A stretch of 64,000 nucleotides of DNA, taken from NCBI RefSeq assembly GCF_003480915.1, contig NZ_QUKD01000008.1:89854-153853 (forward strand). Reading direction: 5' to 3'. Below, in pieces: positions 27,250-36,005 of this stretch. The translations under genes and the position numbers were made by a program. The number at the start of each line of letters is the position of its first letter. The stretch's first letter is position 1. The notes beneath the pieces were generated by a model. That model had not been told where the DNA came from. It was given only the letters and a program-made list of their open reading frames with translations, and did not search any database. This stretch comes from Parabacteroides sp. TM07-1AC (GTDB lineage Bacteria > Bacteroidota > Bacteroidia > Bacteroidales > Tannerellaceae).

Positions 27250-28341
27250 ATGAAAACAACATTATTCAGTGCCAACATGAAAGCACAACGAACTATCGGA
27301 ATGGAAAAACTGATCGAACTGATCAGAAACGGGTACAAAGCAAAGCAGGTGACAGCCCTGCGCGAAGAGCTATGCCACACCCGACACGGGGTTTCCGTCA
27401 AACAAGCCAACCGGATACCGGTGGTCTACTTCTGTTCTACTTTCAGAAAGCAAGAAAAGAAGTTGGTGAGAAAAGAATACAACGGGTTAATTCTGCTTAA
27501 AATAAATAATCTGACCAACCGTAATGAAGCGGAAAAGGTACGCCGGCAGGCTTCCGCTTCTTTACAAACGATGATCACCTTTATCGGTTCGGGCGGGAAA
27601 AGTGTCAAAATCGTTATACCTTTCAGATTACCGGATAATACTGTCCCTCAGAATGATACTTTGATCCGATTCTTCCATGAAGAAGCATATAACAGGGCAG
27701 CCGCTTACTACAGGGAATCCTTGCAACAGGATATCGCCGTCGAAGAAAACGAATTGGATGCAGCCTGCCGCCTCTCTTTCGATCCGGATATTTATTACAA
27801 TCCGGACGCACTGCCTATCCGGATCGAACAACCATGGAAGCTACCGGAAAAGCTACCCGTATCTACCCTGGAGCATACCGTAAAAGACCCGTTGCAGCGG
27901 CTCGCTCCCGGTCATGAACGAAGCCGCATCATCTCACTGCTCTTCGAAAATTCATTACAGCAAGCGATGGAGACAAGCGGCTACCACAGGGAAGAAAAAG
28001 ACATCAAGCCTTTTCTGACCTGCCTGGCCGAAAATTGCTTCCGCAGCGGTATACCGGAAGAAGAAGTGATCAAATGGCTCCCCATCCATTCTCATTTCCG
28101 GATCTTTGAAACGGAGATACGGACTACGATCCGGAATGTTTACCGACTTTCTTCCGGTTTCGGTAGAAAACCCTGCATCCGCCCGGAACAGGCACTGGCC
28201 ATGCAGACGGACGAATTTATGAAACGGAGGTATGAGTTCAGATACAACCTCCTGAAAGAGGATGTCGAATACCGCGAAATATCCTGCAAAAACCGGTCAT
28301 CAATGCCCGCCGGCCTTACAAGCGCAGTGTCCAGTCGATGA
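27250..28341 (+). pseudogene. VirE-type primase/helicase, N-terminal fragment (BT4734-like domain)
   Basis: 363 codons. The N-terminal 230 residues match the BT4734-like domain seen at the front of Bacteroidetes VirE proteins, with the typical LSFDPDIYYNPDALPI segment near residues 176-191; a helical region follows to EFMKRRYEFRYN. At about 28275-28284 the family sequence stops after EDVEYREIS, and the rest of the frame (CKNRSSMPAG...) is out-of-frame reading. In the other frame the family resumes with LQKPVINARRPYKRS. The region that should lie between, with the Walker A and Walker B ATPase motifs, is gone, so this is the front half of a gene broken by deletion plus frameshift. Confidence 0.8.
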
Positions 28342-28802
28342 AGAGATACGCCTCTTTCATTGCGACCTCCAACAATGCAGACCTACTGAGCGACCCGACC
28401 GGAAGCCGCCGTTTCATCTGTATCGAACTGAACGGGACTATCGATCACAGCCTGTCGGTTAATCATAGCCAGCTGTATGCCCAGGCGGCTGCCGCATTAC
28501 GTACTAACGAACGGTATTGGTTCACATCCGAAGAAGAGACAGCCATTATCCGCAATAACCACCAGTTCCAGCAGATCCCGATTGAAGAACAGCTCTTCTT
28601 CCAGTATTTCCGACAGCCGGAGGTCGGAGAAAAGGGTGAACTTCTTCCTGCCGCTGAAATATTAAGGCGGATCGAACAACGCAGCAAAATAAAAACGGGT
28701 ATCCGCAATATGGCTTTGTTCGGACGAATACTGCTAAAAAACAATGTGACCAAAAAACATACCAAAACAGGCAATTACTATCATGTGACAGAGCTTTTAT
28801 AA
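28284..28802 (+). pseudogene. VirE-type primase/helicase, C-terminal fragment (DUF3874-like)
   Basis: The family frame can be read from about 28284 (LQKPVINARRPYKRSVQS) into the ATG at 28338 (MKRYASFIATSNNADLLSD) and on to the stop at 28802. It holds the end of the VirE ATPase core (ATSNNADLLSDPTGSRRFICIEL) and a C-terminal domain of the DUF3874 type. As a stand-alone 154-residue protein it would have no ATP-binding site. It overlaps the N-terminal fragment in another frame and is the second half of the same broken gene. Confidence 0.8.
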
Positions 28803-28811
28803 AACAAGAGG

Positions 28812-28841
28812 GGTGACGCTGCTTTCTACCAGGGCGTCACC
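28812..28841 (+). terminator. Hairpin GGTGACGC/GCGTCACC after the VirE remnant
   Basis: GGTGACGC (28812-28819) and GCGTCACC (28834-28841) pair; the sequence is a near copy of the susD3 terminator at 26230-26260 but lacks a T-run. A third related stretch, GGGTGACGCCC, lies at 28886-28896. The remaining part of 28842-29188 is AT-rich and holds no gene I can see. Confidence 0.6.
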
Positions 28842-29098
28842 ACCTATTTCACTATATTACAAGACATTAAAACCACTTCATTAAAGGGTGACGCCCAATT
28901 AAGTAAAATTTATATAAATAGTAAAAATCCGAACGTTGCCTCTTCTCCCAAAAATCGTTTAATAAATATTTACTAAACAAAATGTTCTCAAAAGCTGCAA
29001 AAAAGGTATGAACAGCGCTTGTTTTAAATGCAAATAAGTGTTTAATTATTTTATATAAGTATTGAAATTCAGTTATTTAAGTTGTTAATATTACCATT

Positions 29099-29215
29099 GT
29101 TCTTTTAGAACTATGAGGATCACTAATGATTTTTTTACACAGACGTTAAATTACATAGCTTAATACATTATTATCATTTTAAATAAAGAAGTGCTTATTC
29201 GCCAAAATAACACTT
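29099..29215 (+). promoter_or_regulatory. susC4 leader with inverted repeat and CGCCAAA hairpin
   Basis: GTTCTTTTAGAAC (29099-29111) is a perfect inverted repeat; its AGTTCT-equivalent start is 141 nt before the ATG. AAGTG (29189-29193) and CACTT (29211-29215), extended by TTATT/AATAA pairing, close a hairpin whose loop carries CGCCAAA (29200-29206), 33 nt before the ATG. Both elements match the susC2 and susC3 leaders in sequence and spacing. The start is preceded by AAACTATCAATT. Confidence 0.55.
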
Positions 29216-29238
29216 CAGTAATCTAAAAACTATCAATT

Positions 29239-32200
29239 ATGTTGAAAAACTTAAAGCCTGTCAGCTTAATTCTGATCGCTGGCGCACTCGGTTTCTCCGG
29301 AAGCGCATATGCAGATCTGATGCCAAGTAAGCAAAGTTCCGGGATTACCCAACAGAATGGGAAAGTCACCGGAGTAGTAGAGGACAGCTTCGGCCCCGTT
29401 GCCGGAGCCTCTATCGTTGTGAAAGGAACCACTAATGGTACAATTACCGACGTGAATGGTAATTTTACACTGGAAAACGTGCAAAACGGAGCCACTATCC
29501 AGGTCTCGTTTATCGGCTACGCCTCACAGGACATCCGGTATACCGGACAGTCCTCCCTACGCGTGTCGTTAAAGGAAGATTCACAAGCTCTGGATGAAGT
29601 GGTTGTTACCGCTTTGGGTATGAAACGCGAAACGAAAGCATTGGGATATGCCGTTACCGAATTGAAAGGTGAAGAATTGCTGAACAACGCAATCAACCCG
29701 GTTTCTGCTTTACAGGGTAAAGTGGCTGGGGTTGAAATTGCCGGTTCTGACGGTGGTATGTTCGGTGCGACCAAGATTCAGATCCGTGGTGCATCTACAT
29801 TGGGTAAAAACAACCAGCCTATTTATGTAGTAGACGGTATTATCCTGGATAACGCCATCCGCGACGGTGATGCAGACTGGAATGCCAACAACTACGACTA
29901 CGGTAATGAGTTGAAGAACCTGAACCCGGATGACTTTGAAACGGTATCTGTACTGAAAGGTGCAGCCGCTACCGCCCTGTATGGTTCACGCGGTTTGAAC
30001 GGTGCGGTCGTTATCACGACAAAATCGGGTAAAGGCAAGCAGGGGATCGGTGTGAATGTTTCACAGACGTTCGGTATCGACCATATGTTCAAACAGCCGA
30101 AGCTACAGAACAAGTACGGACGCGGACAGTACACAGGTAATGTCAGTTATGGTGAGACGGATGCCAGCGGCAACTACTACCTGTACGACAACATCGGCCA
30201 GTTCTATCTGAACTCGGCAGGTAATCATACCCTTACCGGTGGAACAGGTCGTCATTGGGGACCGGCGTTCGACGGAAGCAGCATTGAAAACTATGACTAT
30301 TCAACTATCGCCTATAGTCCGGTAGAGAATAACTTCAAGGATGCATACAATTTGGGATTCAACAGCAATACCAACGTATCTGTCAGCGGTAGCAGCGAAA
30401 AAACCTCTTTCTATACTTCTCTGTCTTATAAGTATGCAAGCGGTACACTGCCGAACAACAGCTTCGACCGTACATCGTTCCTGGCTAAAGCATCGCACAA
30501 GGTAACCGACAAGATTGAGGTGGAAGCATCCATCGCCTTCGCCAATTCAAATCCAAAGAATGCACAGCCGAATATCGGAGAGTTGTTCGTAGACGGTACC
30601 TGGGGACGTACGTATGATACCCAGTATTTCCGCAAACGCTACAAAGGTACTCACGGAGGTCAGGCCAATTCCGGCTATGGTGACGAATATGGTAATAACC
30701 CGGGAAGAGGTACCTGGTGGAATATCTACGAAAACGACTATCGTCAGAAAGAGACTTCCGTACGTCCGACATTGGTATTGAACGTGGAGCTGACCGACTG
30801 GATGAAATTCCGCGCGGAAGGTAACTACAACTATTACTACAGACGTTATGAAGAGAAACAGCCGGGAACAGACTATGCAAACAAGCGAAGCGGTTATTAC
30901 GGAATGGGACTCTACTCGAAAGAACAGACCAACCTGAATGCTGCATTTACATTCAACAAGAGCGTAGGTGATTTCACATTCGGCGGGTTTATCCGCGGTG
31001 AGTATTACAACAATATACAACAGACTATGGCTGAAAATACAAACGGTGGTCTGGTTGTTCCTAACCAGTATTTTATTGCCAACTCTATCAATACACCGTC
31101 TTACAGCGGTAAGATAGAAGGGGAAAAACGTATGTTGTCCATATCCTTCCAGGCAAGTGCAAGCTGGAGAGATCAGTTATTCCTGGATGTGACCGGACGT
31201 AACGACTGGTCGTCTGCCCTGGTTTATTCGGATACACATGGTAACTACTCCTATTTCTATCCGTCTATTTCGGCCTCCTGGCTGGCTCATGAAACGTTCC
31301 GCGAACAGCTGCCGGAATGGATCTCTTTCGCCAAACTGCGCGGATCATGGGCACAGGTAGGTAATGACACGGATGCTTATACAATCAATTCGGCTTATTC
31401 ATTATTGACAGCCCAGCTGCAAGGTGGTGGCAACGTATACGCGCTGAGCATCCCATCAACGGCTTATTCCACAAATCTGAAACCTGAACGTAAGAACGCT
31501 TGGGAGATCGGTTTGGACTGGCGTTTCCTGAATAATCGTATCGGTATCGACATGACTTATTATAAGGAAAATACAAAAGACCAGATCATGTCGATCAGCG
31601 TTCCGGGTATCTCCGGTATCAGCAGCCAGTATATCAATGCAGGTAATATCGAAAACAAGGGGTTGGAAATTGCCTTGAACACGACACCGTTCAAAAACAA
31701 AGACTGGCAGTGGGATTTGAACTTCACATACACCAAGAACAACAACAAAATCGTTGAACTGCACCCGAACGTAGCCGATTATATCACGTTGAGTGGTGAG
31801 GTGGCTTACGGTAATTACCGTGTCGGTTCAGTTGCCAAGGTGGGTGAATCTTACGGGGTATTGATGAGTGACTCGAAAGCCAAGATCGACGAAAAGACCG
31901 GTCTGCCTATATTGAACGCGACTTCTTATTACGGTGGCGACAGAGGTATGCATGCCATGTACTACCAGCGTAGCGGCGAAGCAGAAAAAATCGGTTCGAT
32001 GGTTCCCGACTTCCTGGGTTCCGTAAGTACTTCGCTTACGTATAAGAACTGGAGCCTGCGTGCTTTGTTTGATATGCGCTTCGGCGGTTATGTAGCGTCT
32101 TATGCAAACCGCTATGGTCTGGCATACGGCTTTACGGAAAGCTCTCTGAAATGGCGTGACGCAGAAAACGGCGGTATGAGCTATACTTCCATCTGGGACG

Positions 32201-32664
32201 GCCAGCAGTATAACGACGGTTTAATCCCTGTTGGTCTGATCGAAGGCGGAACATCTATTCCTCTGCCGAACGGAAGTTCTTATACGGTAGCCGACGGTGG
32301 CGAAACCTACCAGGCACTGTACGATCAGGGACTTGTTGACCCGCAACACGCTTCGGCATGGCACTACTGGAACAATGCATGGGGAACCGGTACAGTAAAC
32401 GACGACTGGGTGAAGAAACTAAACTACATCGCAGTACGTGAAATCACCGTATCCTACAGAATGCCTAACAAGATTGCGCATAAACTGGGTGCACAGCATT
32501 TGAACCTGTCGGTGTCCGGACGTAACCTGGGCTACCTGCTGAACACGATGCCGAATAAGATCAACCCGGAATCTGTCCGCGGTACATCTGCTTCTGAGTT
32601 CCGTATCCGTTCTTTCAACGGCTTGACTGCTAACTACACATTTACTATTAATGTTGGATTCTAA
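29239..32664 (+). CDS. SusC/RagA-type TonB-dependent outer-membrane transporter (SusC4)
   Basis: 1141 residues: signal peptide (MLKNLKPVSLILIAGALG ... YAD), carboxypeptidase-regulatory-like domain, DEVVVTALG, plug, and barrel ending FTINVGF. It is a full-length paralogue of SusC3. SusD4 follows after 30 bp. Differences from SusC3 are scattered across the barrel; the last 40 residues (SVRGTSASEFRIRSF) are almost the same. There is no STN domain and no regulator next to it. Confidence 0.95.
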   Translation: MLKNLKPVSLILIAGALGFSGSAYADLMPSKQSSGITQQNGKVTGVVEDSFGPVAGASIVVKGTTNGTITDVNGNFTLENVQNGATIQVSFIGYASQDIRYTGQSSLRVSLKEDSQALDEVVVTALGMKRETKALGYAVTELKGEELLNNAINPVSALQGKVAGVEIAGSDGGMFGATKIQIRGASTLGKNNQPIYVVDGIILDNAIRDGDADWNANNYDYGNELKNLNPDDFETVSVLKGAAATALYGSRGLNGAVVITTKSGKGKQGIGVNVSQTFGIDHMFKQPKLQNKYGRGQYTGNVSYGETDASGNYYLYDNIGQFYLNSAGNHTLTGGTGRHWGPAFDGSSIENYDYSTIAYSPVENNFKDAYNLGFNSNTNVSVSGSSEKTSFYTSLSYKYASGTLPNNSFDRTSFLAKASHKVTDKIEVEASIAFANSNPKNAQPNIGELFVDGTWGRTYDTQYFRKRYKGTHGGQANSGYGDEYGNNPGRGTWWNIYENDYRQKETSVRPTLVLNVELTDWMKFRAEGNYNYYYRRYEEKQPGTDYANKRSGYYGMGLYSKEQTNLNAAFTFNKSVGDFTFGGFIRGEYYNNIQQTMAENTNGGLVVPNQYFIANSINTPSYSGKIEGEKRMLSISFQASASWRDQLFLDVTGRNDWSSALVYSDTHGNYSYFYPSISASWLAHETFREQLPEWISFAKLRGSWAQVGNDTDAYTINSAYSLLTAQLQGGGNVYALSIPSTAYSTNLKPERKNAWEIGLDWRFLNNRIGIDMTYYKENTKDQIMSISVPGISGISSQYINAGNIENKGLEIALNTTPFKNKDWQWDLNFTYTKNNNKIVELHPNVADYITLSGEVAYGNYRVGSVAKVGESYGVLMSDSKAKIDEKTGLPILNATSYYGGDRGMHAMYYQRSGEAEKIGSMVPDFLGSVSTSLTYKNWSLRALFDMRFGGYVASYANRYGLAYGFTESSLKWRDAENGGMSYTSIWDGQQYNDGLIPVGLIEGGTSIPLPNGSSYTVADGGETYQALYDQGLVDPQHASAWHYWNNAWGTGTVNDDWVKKLNYIAVREITVSYRMPNKIAHKLGAQHLNLSVSGRNLGYLLNTMPNKINPESVRGTSASEFRIRSFNGLTANYTFTINVGF

Positions 32665-32694
32665 CTAAACAAGAAACTTTAAATTAATTGAAAC

Positions 32695-34599
32695 ATGAAC
32701 AAATATAGTAATATATTAATGGGATTCGGCCTGGGTGTAGCCTTAGTGTGCACGACCGGATGCCGTGACGATTTCGCAGATATCAACTCCAGCCCTTCGC
32801 AGGTGACTGTGGGTGATCCCTCCTATCTGTTTGCAATGGCTGTGATGGATTTCGATCCGTTTGATTACACCTACTGGTTCTACGATGCACCGATGCTGAC
32901 CTCATGGACGCAGATGGCGGTACCGACAGGCAGCTTCACGGAAAGTTCTGCACTGACAACCGTTACTGGTGGCGTTAATTATGTGAGAGTATTAAAACTG
33001 GCTCACGAAATTACCTACTTGCGCTCCAACATGAGCGAAGAAGATGCAGCCAAACATGCGACAACAGCCGCTTGTGTGGATGTACTGACAGCCTATCTGG
33101 CTCTTTCCAGCAGTGATATCAACGGGGATATTCAGTTTACGGAAGCGGGTAATGCCCTGCATGGCGGTACGCTGACTCCGGCTTACGACAGAATCGCCGA
33201 CCTGTACACCTTGTGGCTGAGTCAGCTGGACAATGCCATCACCGTATTCACTACGGCTTCTGCTACCGAGCAGATTTTTGAAAGCGAACAGGATATTGTC
33301 TTCAAAGGTGACCGTGCCAAGTGGGCAAAAGCGGCCAATTCAATGAAACTGAAAATCGCAGCCCGTCTGATTTCTCAAGATAAGGCACGCGCACTGACGA
33401 TTGCTTCGGAAGTGGCCAATGCCTCTTGTGGCTATATCGACTCTTTGGCTGATGCCATGCTGTTCAATAAAGGTATCGTAAACTCAAGCAATAATGATTA
33501 CATTTACCACTGGAGCAACGGCTTTATGGATGGAATGGCTTCCAATCAGCGCATAGTCAATTTCATGCTTAAAAACAAAGACCCTCGCGTTCGTTTCCAA
33601 TACCGTAAAAACGACTGGAACTCTAAAATCGTTCAGGAATTCTACGATCAAGGCAAGGCGATTCCTTCTTATATCGAGGAAAACGTTGAATATACAACCA
33701 CTGGCGGAAAGAAAACATTCGTGAGATGGAAAGGAATGGGCGAACCTTGGGTACGTTATTACGGTCTTCCGGTTGAATATAATGCCAGCAATAATACTGC
33801 TGTCTACGGTGAATGGTTTGACTATAGCAACCGCTACAAAATTACTGACGAAAACGGTCAAAGTGCAAAAACGTATCGCCCCTACTCCATGTATCAGCAT
33901 CAAATGGTTATCGGACGTAACTATAACTTTACAATGCCGACTCCTCCGGGCGGTCCTGTAATCACTAAAAACGACAGCCGTCCCTGGTACGGACTGTACT
34001 TAGGAGGTGGTGAGGTAAACCTGTATTTGGCAGAGTTCAAATTATTGGGAGCCAACCTGCCTGGTACGGCTGAAAGCTATTTCACACAGGGTGTCAAACT
34101 GTCTGTTCAGGAATACGATAAAGCAGCTGAATTAAACCAGATTGCTTACTATGGTACTACGTACGATTATGACCCGAACGAAGTTTCCATCGAACTGAAA
34201 AGCGGAGAGATCGAAGCGATGCTGGCATCAGCCGATTATCAGCTGACCGGTTCAACCAGCGAACAACTGGAAAAAGTATACTTGCAGCAGTTGATCAACT
34301 TCACCATGTATCCTTATGACCAGTTTGTTACGGCCCGCCGTTCAGGCTTGCCTAAATTCAATTCACAGTTTATCAGCCGTGAGAATTTTGCATCTATTCC
34401 TGTGACCAACTTCCCTCGCCGTTTCCAGACAGGTGTTCCTAACGAAACGAGCCAGTTGTATCAGATCCAAAGAGATGCCTATGCAGCACAGGGTTATACC
34501 ATTACAGGTGCCGGCGATGCAAACACATCTATTCTGAACTCAGAACGTACCTGGCAGGATCAGGGTGCTCCGCAATGGGGTGAAGGGCCGAAGAATTAA
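32695..34599 (+). CDS. SusD-like nutrient-binding lipoprotein (SusD4)
   Basis: 634 residues; lipoprotein signal ending at Cys23 (VCTTGCRDDF). It is a close paralogue of SusD3 with the same RDDFADINSSPSQV opening and GAPQWGEGPK ending. It contains the family helix KWAKAANSMKLKIAARL near residues 205-220. It should cap SusC4. The third gene of the unit, at 34669, encodes a small secreted protein also seen downstream of SusCD2. Confidence 0.93.
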   Translation: MNKYSNILMGFGLGVALVCTTGCRDDFADINSSPSQVTVGDPSYLFAMAVMDFDPFDYTYWFYDAPMLTSWTQMAVPTGSFTESSALTTVTGGVNYVRVLKLAHEITYLRSNMSEEDAAKHATTAACVDVLTAYLALSSSDINGDIQFTEAGNALHGGTLTPAYDRIADLYTLWLSQLDNAITVFTTASATEQIFESEQDIVFKGDRAKWAKAANSMKLKIAARLISQDKARALTIASEVANASCGYIDSLADAMLFNKGIVNSSNNDYIYHWSNGFMDGMASNQRIVNFMLKNKDPRVRFQYRKNDWNSKIVQEFYDQGKAIPSYIEENVEYTTTGGKKTFVRWKGMGEPWVRYYGLPVEYNASNNTAVYGEWFDYSNRYKITDENGQSAKTYRPYSMYQHQMVIGRNYNFTMPTPPGGPVITKNDSRPWYGLYLGGGEVNLYLAEFKLLGANLPGTAESYFTQGVKLSVQEYDKAAELNQIAYYGTTYDYDPNEVSIELKSGEIEAMLASADYQLTGSTSEQLEKVYLQQLINFTMYPYDQFVTARRSGLPKFNSQFISRENFASIPVTNFPRRFQTGVPNETSQLYQIQRDAYAAQGYTITGAGDANTSILNSERTWQDQGAPQWGEGPKN

Positions 34600-34668
34600 T
34601 TCTTTTATTAATAACCTCGAAAGAGTAGTTACAAATTCTGTAACTGCTCTTTCCCATATTCTACTACA

Positions 34669-35307
34669 ATGAGAACATACCTGTTAATCACCATCCTGTG
34701 CTGTATAGCAACCGTAGGTAGTGTTAATGCACAGAAGAAACGTCAGATGCTTTTTGAAGATTACTCGAAAGGTGTCGTGTTAATGAAGAACAACTCCAAG
34801 ACAATGGCAGAGCTTAACTACGATGCCGGCAATCGGAAGATGATGTTCAAAAACGGTTCGGAAGAAATGCTCCTTACCAACGTTGCCCAGATCGATACGG
34901 TCTATATTGGGAATGCCAGATTCATTCCGACCGGATCCGGTTTCTATGAGATACTGCAGATACCGAATGGTCTTATCGGTATAAACTGGTTGTTGAAGAA
35001 TGCATCCCAGGGATATAAAAATGCTTTCGGCGTAACGCAACAGGCTAAAGTGGAAACTCTGAATACGAATCAGTTAAACTATAGCACTTACGAAAATCAA
35101 TACACTGAAGTTTATAAACTCGCCAATCAGAATGAGTATTGTATTTTCCGTGATGGCACTCCGCTCAAATTCAAAAATAAGAAATCGCTATTAAAACTCT
35201 TTCCCGGCAAAGAGAACCTCATCGAAACTTATATCAAAGAGACGAAAACAGACATGAAGAATGCAAAGGATGTCATCACACTTGTTAATTACTGCCTGGG
35301 ATTATAA
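34669..35307 (+). CDS. Secreted hypothetical protein, SusCD-associated family (paralogue of 13636-14307)
   Basis: 212 residues with a signal peptide (LLITILCCIATVGSVNAQ, cut near residue 21). Not recognised as a named family. It shares with the 13636-14307 product the FEDYSKGVVL/FDQFADGKIL strand, AQIDTVYIGNARFIP/SNIDTLYIQNRKFVP, and LLKLFPG/FLKLYPD. It lies 69 bp after susD4 and before a strong terminator, so it is probably the last gene of SusCD4. No catalytic motif is visible; a periplasmic or surface partner of the SusCD complex is inference from position only. Confidence 0.75.
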   Translation: MRTYLLITILCCIATVGSVNAQKKRQMLFEDYSKGVVLMKNNSKTMAELNYDAGNRKMMFKNGSEEMLLTNVAQIDTVYIGNARFIPTGSGFYEILQIPNGLIGINWLLKNASQGYKNAFGVTQQAKVETLNTNQLNYSTYENQYTEVYKLANQNEYCIFRDGTPLKFKNKKSLLKLFPGKENLIETYIKETKTDMKNAKDVITLVNYCLGL

Positions 35308-35320
35308 TCAGGTTAAATAA

Positions 35321-35365
35321 AAAACGGGTAACGCTGCTTTTTTATAACAGCGCCACCCGTTTTTA
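35321..35365 (+). terminator. Terminator ending the SusCD4 unit
   Basis: ACGGGT (35324-35329) pairs with ACCCGT (35355-35360) and CGCTG (35332-35336) with CAGCG (35349-35353), with a 2-nt internal mismatch; A-run before and T-run after. Its core resembles the GGTGACGC hairpins at 26230 and 28812. Confidence 0.85.
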
Positions 35366-35435
35366 CATTATAGATCAAAATCCTAAAACGTCAAAGAAAG
35401 ATCTAACATCAGGTTTCGATATAATATTTTCAAAT

Positions 35436-35978
35436 TCAATCAAAGTCTATTACTGTAAAAGTGAACTTTAATGTCGAGAAAAGAGGAATAGAATACTCCC
35501 AATAATCTTGATCTCCATATCCCAACCGATAAGGAATAACAGTTTCTATTCTTTCCCCTTTACGAACTTGTTGTAATACGGCAGACAATCCTTTAATAAC
35601 ACCTGGATCATTCGGACGTATCGTTGTCTCAACCGGATTTCCATCCTTATCACCTACAAAAACTTTTTGAGAGACAGGCAATTCCCCTCTAATAGACACT
35701 TTTATATCAGAATTGGGCTGAGGTAAGGAATCGACTTTTCCTACTTCTCCTAACAAGCGATACAACACTGTATCTTCCCCCACAACAAGTTGCTTATAAA
35801 CTAACTCTCCATCAACCATAGCCTCTTTCTGTTCTTCAAAATAAGCTTGATTACTAGCAATCCAAGCCTTCTGTTCTTCCGTATAAGGATCTATGATTTC
35901 ACCATTGTCATCACTGCAAGCCACCAAACCGGTAACCATCATCACTGCCCAACACAGGGCTACATACATCGATTTCAT
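35436..35978 (-). CDS. FKBP-type peptidyl-prolyl isomerase-like lipoprotein
   Basis: 180 residues with a lipoprotein signal ending at Cys21 (GLVACSDD). The last 80 residues follow the FKBP core: VIKGLSAVLQQVRKGERIETVIPYRLGYG and the closing strand LKFTFTVIDFD. FKBP proteins isomerise Xaa-Pro bonds or act as chaperones; this one would be held in the envelope. The flap region is short, so activity is uncertain. It lies 27 bp downstream of the M28 peptidase gene and is probably in its transcript. Confidence 0.7.
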   Translation of the reverse strand: MKSMYVALCWAVMMVTGLVACSDDNGEIIDPYTEEQKAWIASNQAYFEEQKEAMVDGELVYKQLVVGEDTVLYRLLGEVGKVDSLPQPNSDIKVSIRGELPVSQKVFVGDKDGNPVETTIRPNDPGVIKGLSAVLQQVRKGERIETVIPYRLGYGDQDYWEYSIPLFSTLKFTFTVIDFD

Positions 35979-36005
35979 TGTTTATTTACACTGTTTAGTT
36001 ATATA

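Noticed and set aside
8225..35307. Island as an integrative element or phage
   Set aside because: No integrase, transposase, mobilisation or attachment sequence was found, and the genes are chromosomal SusCD types.
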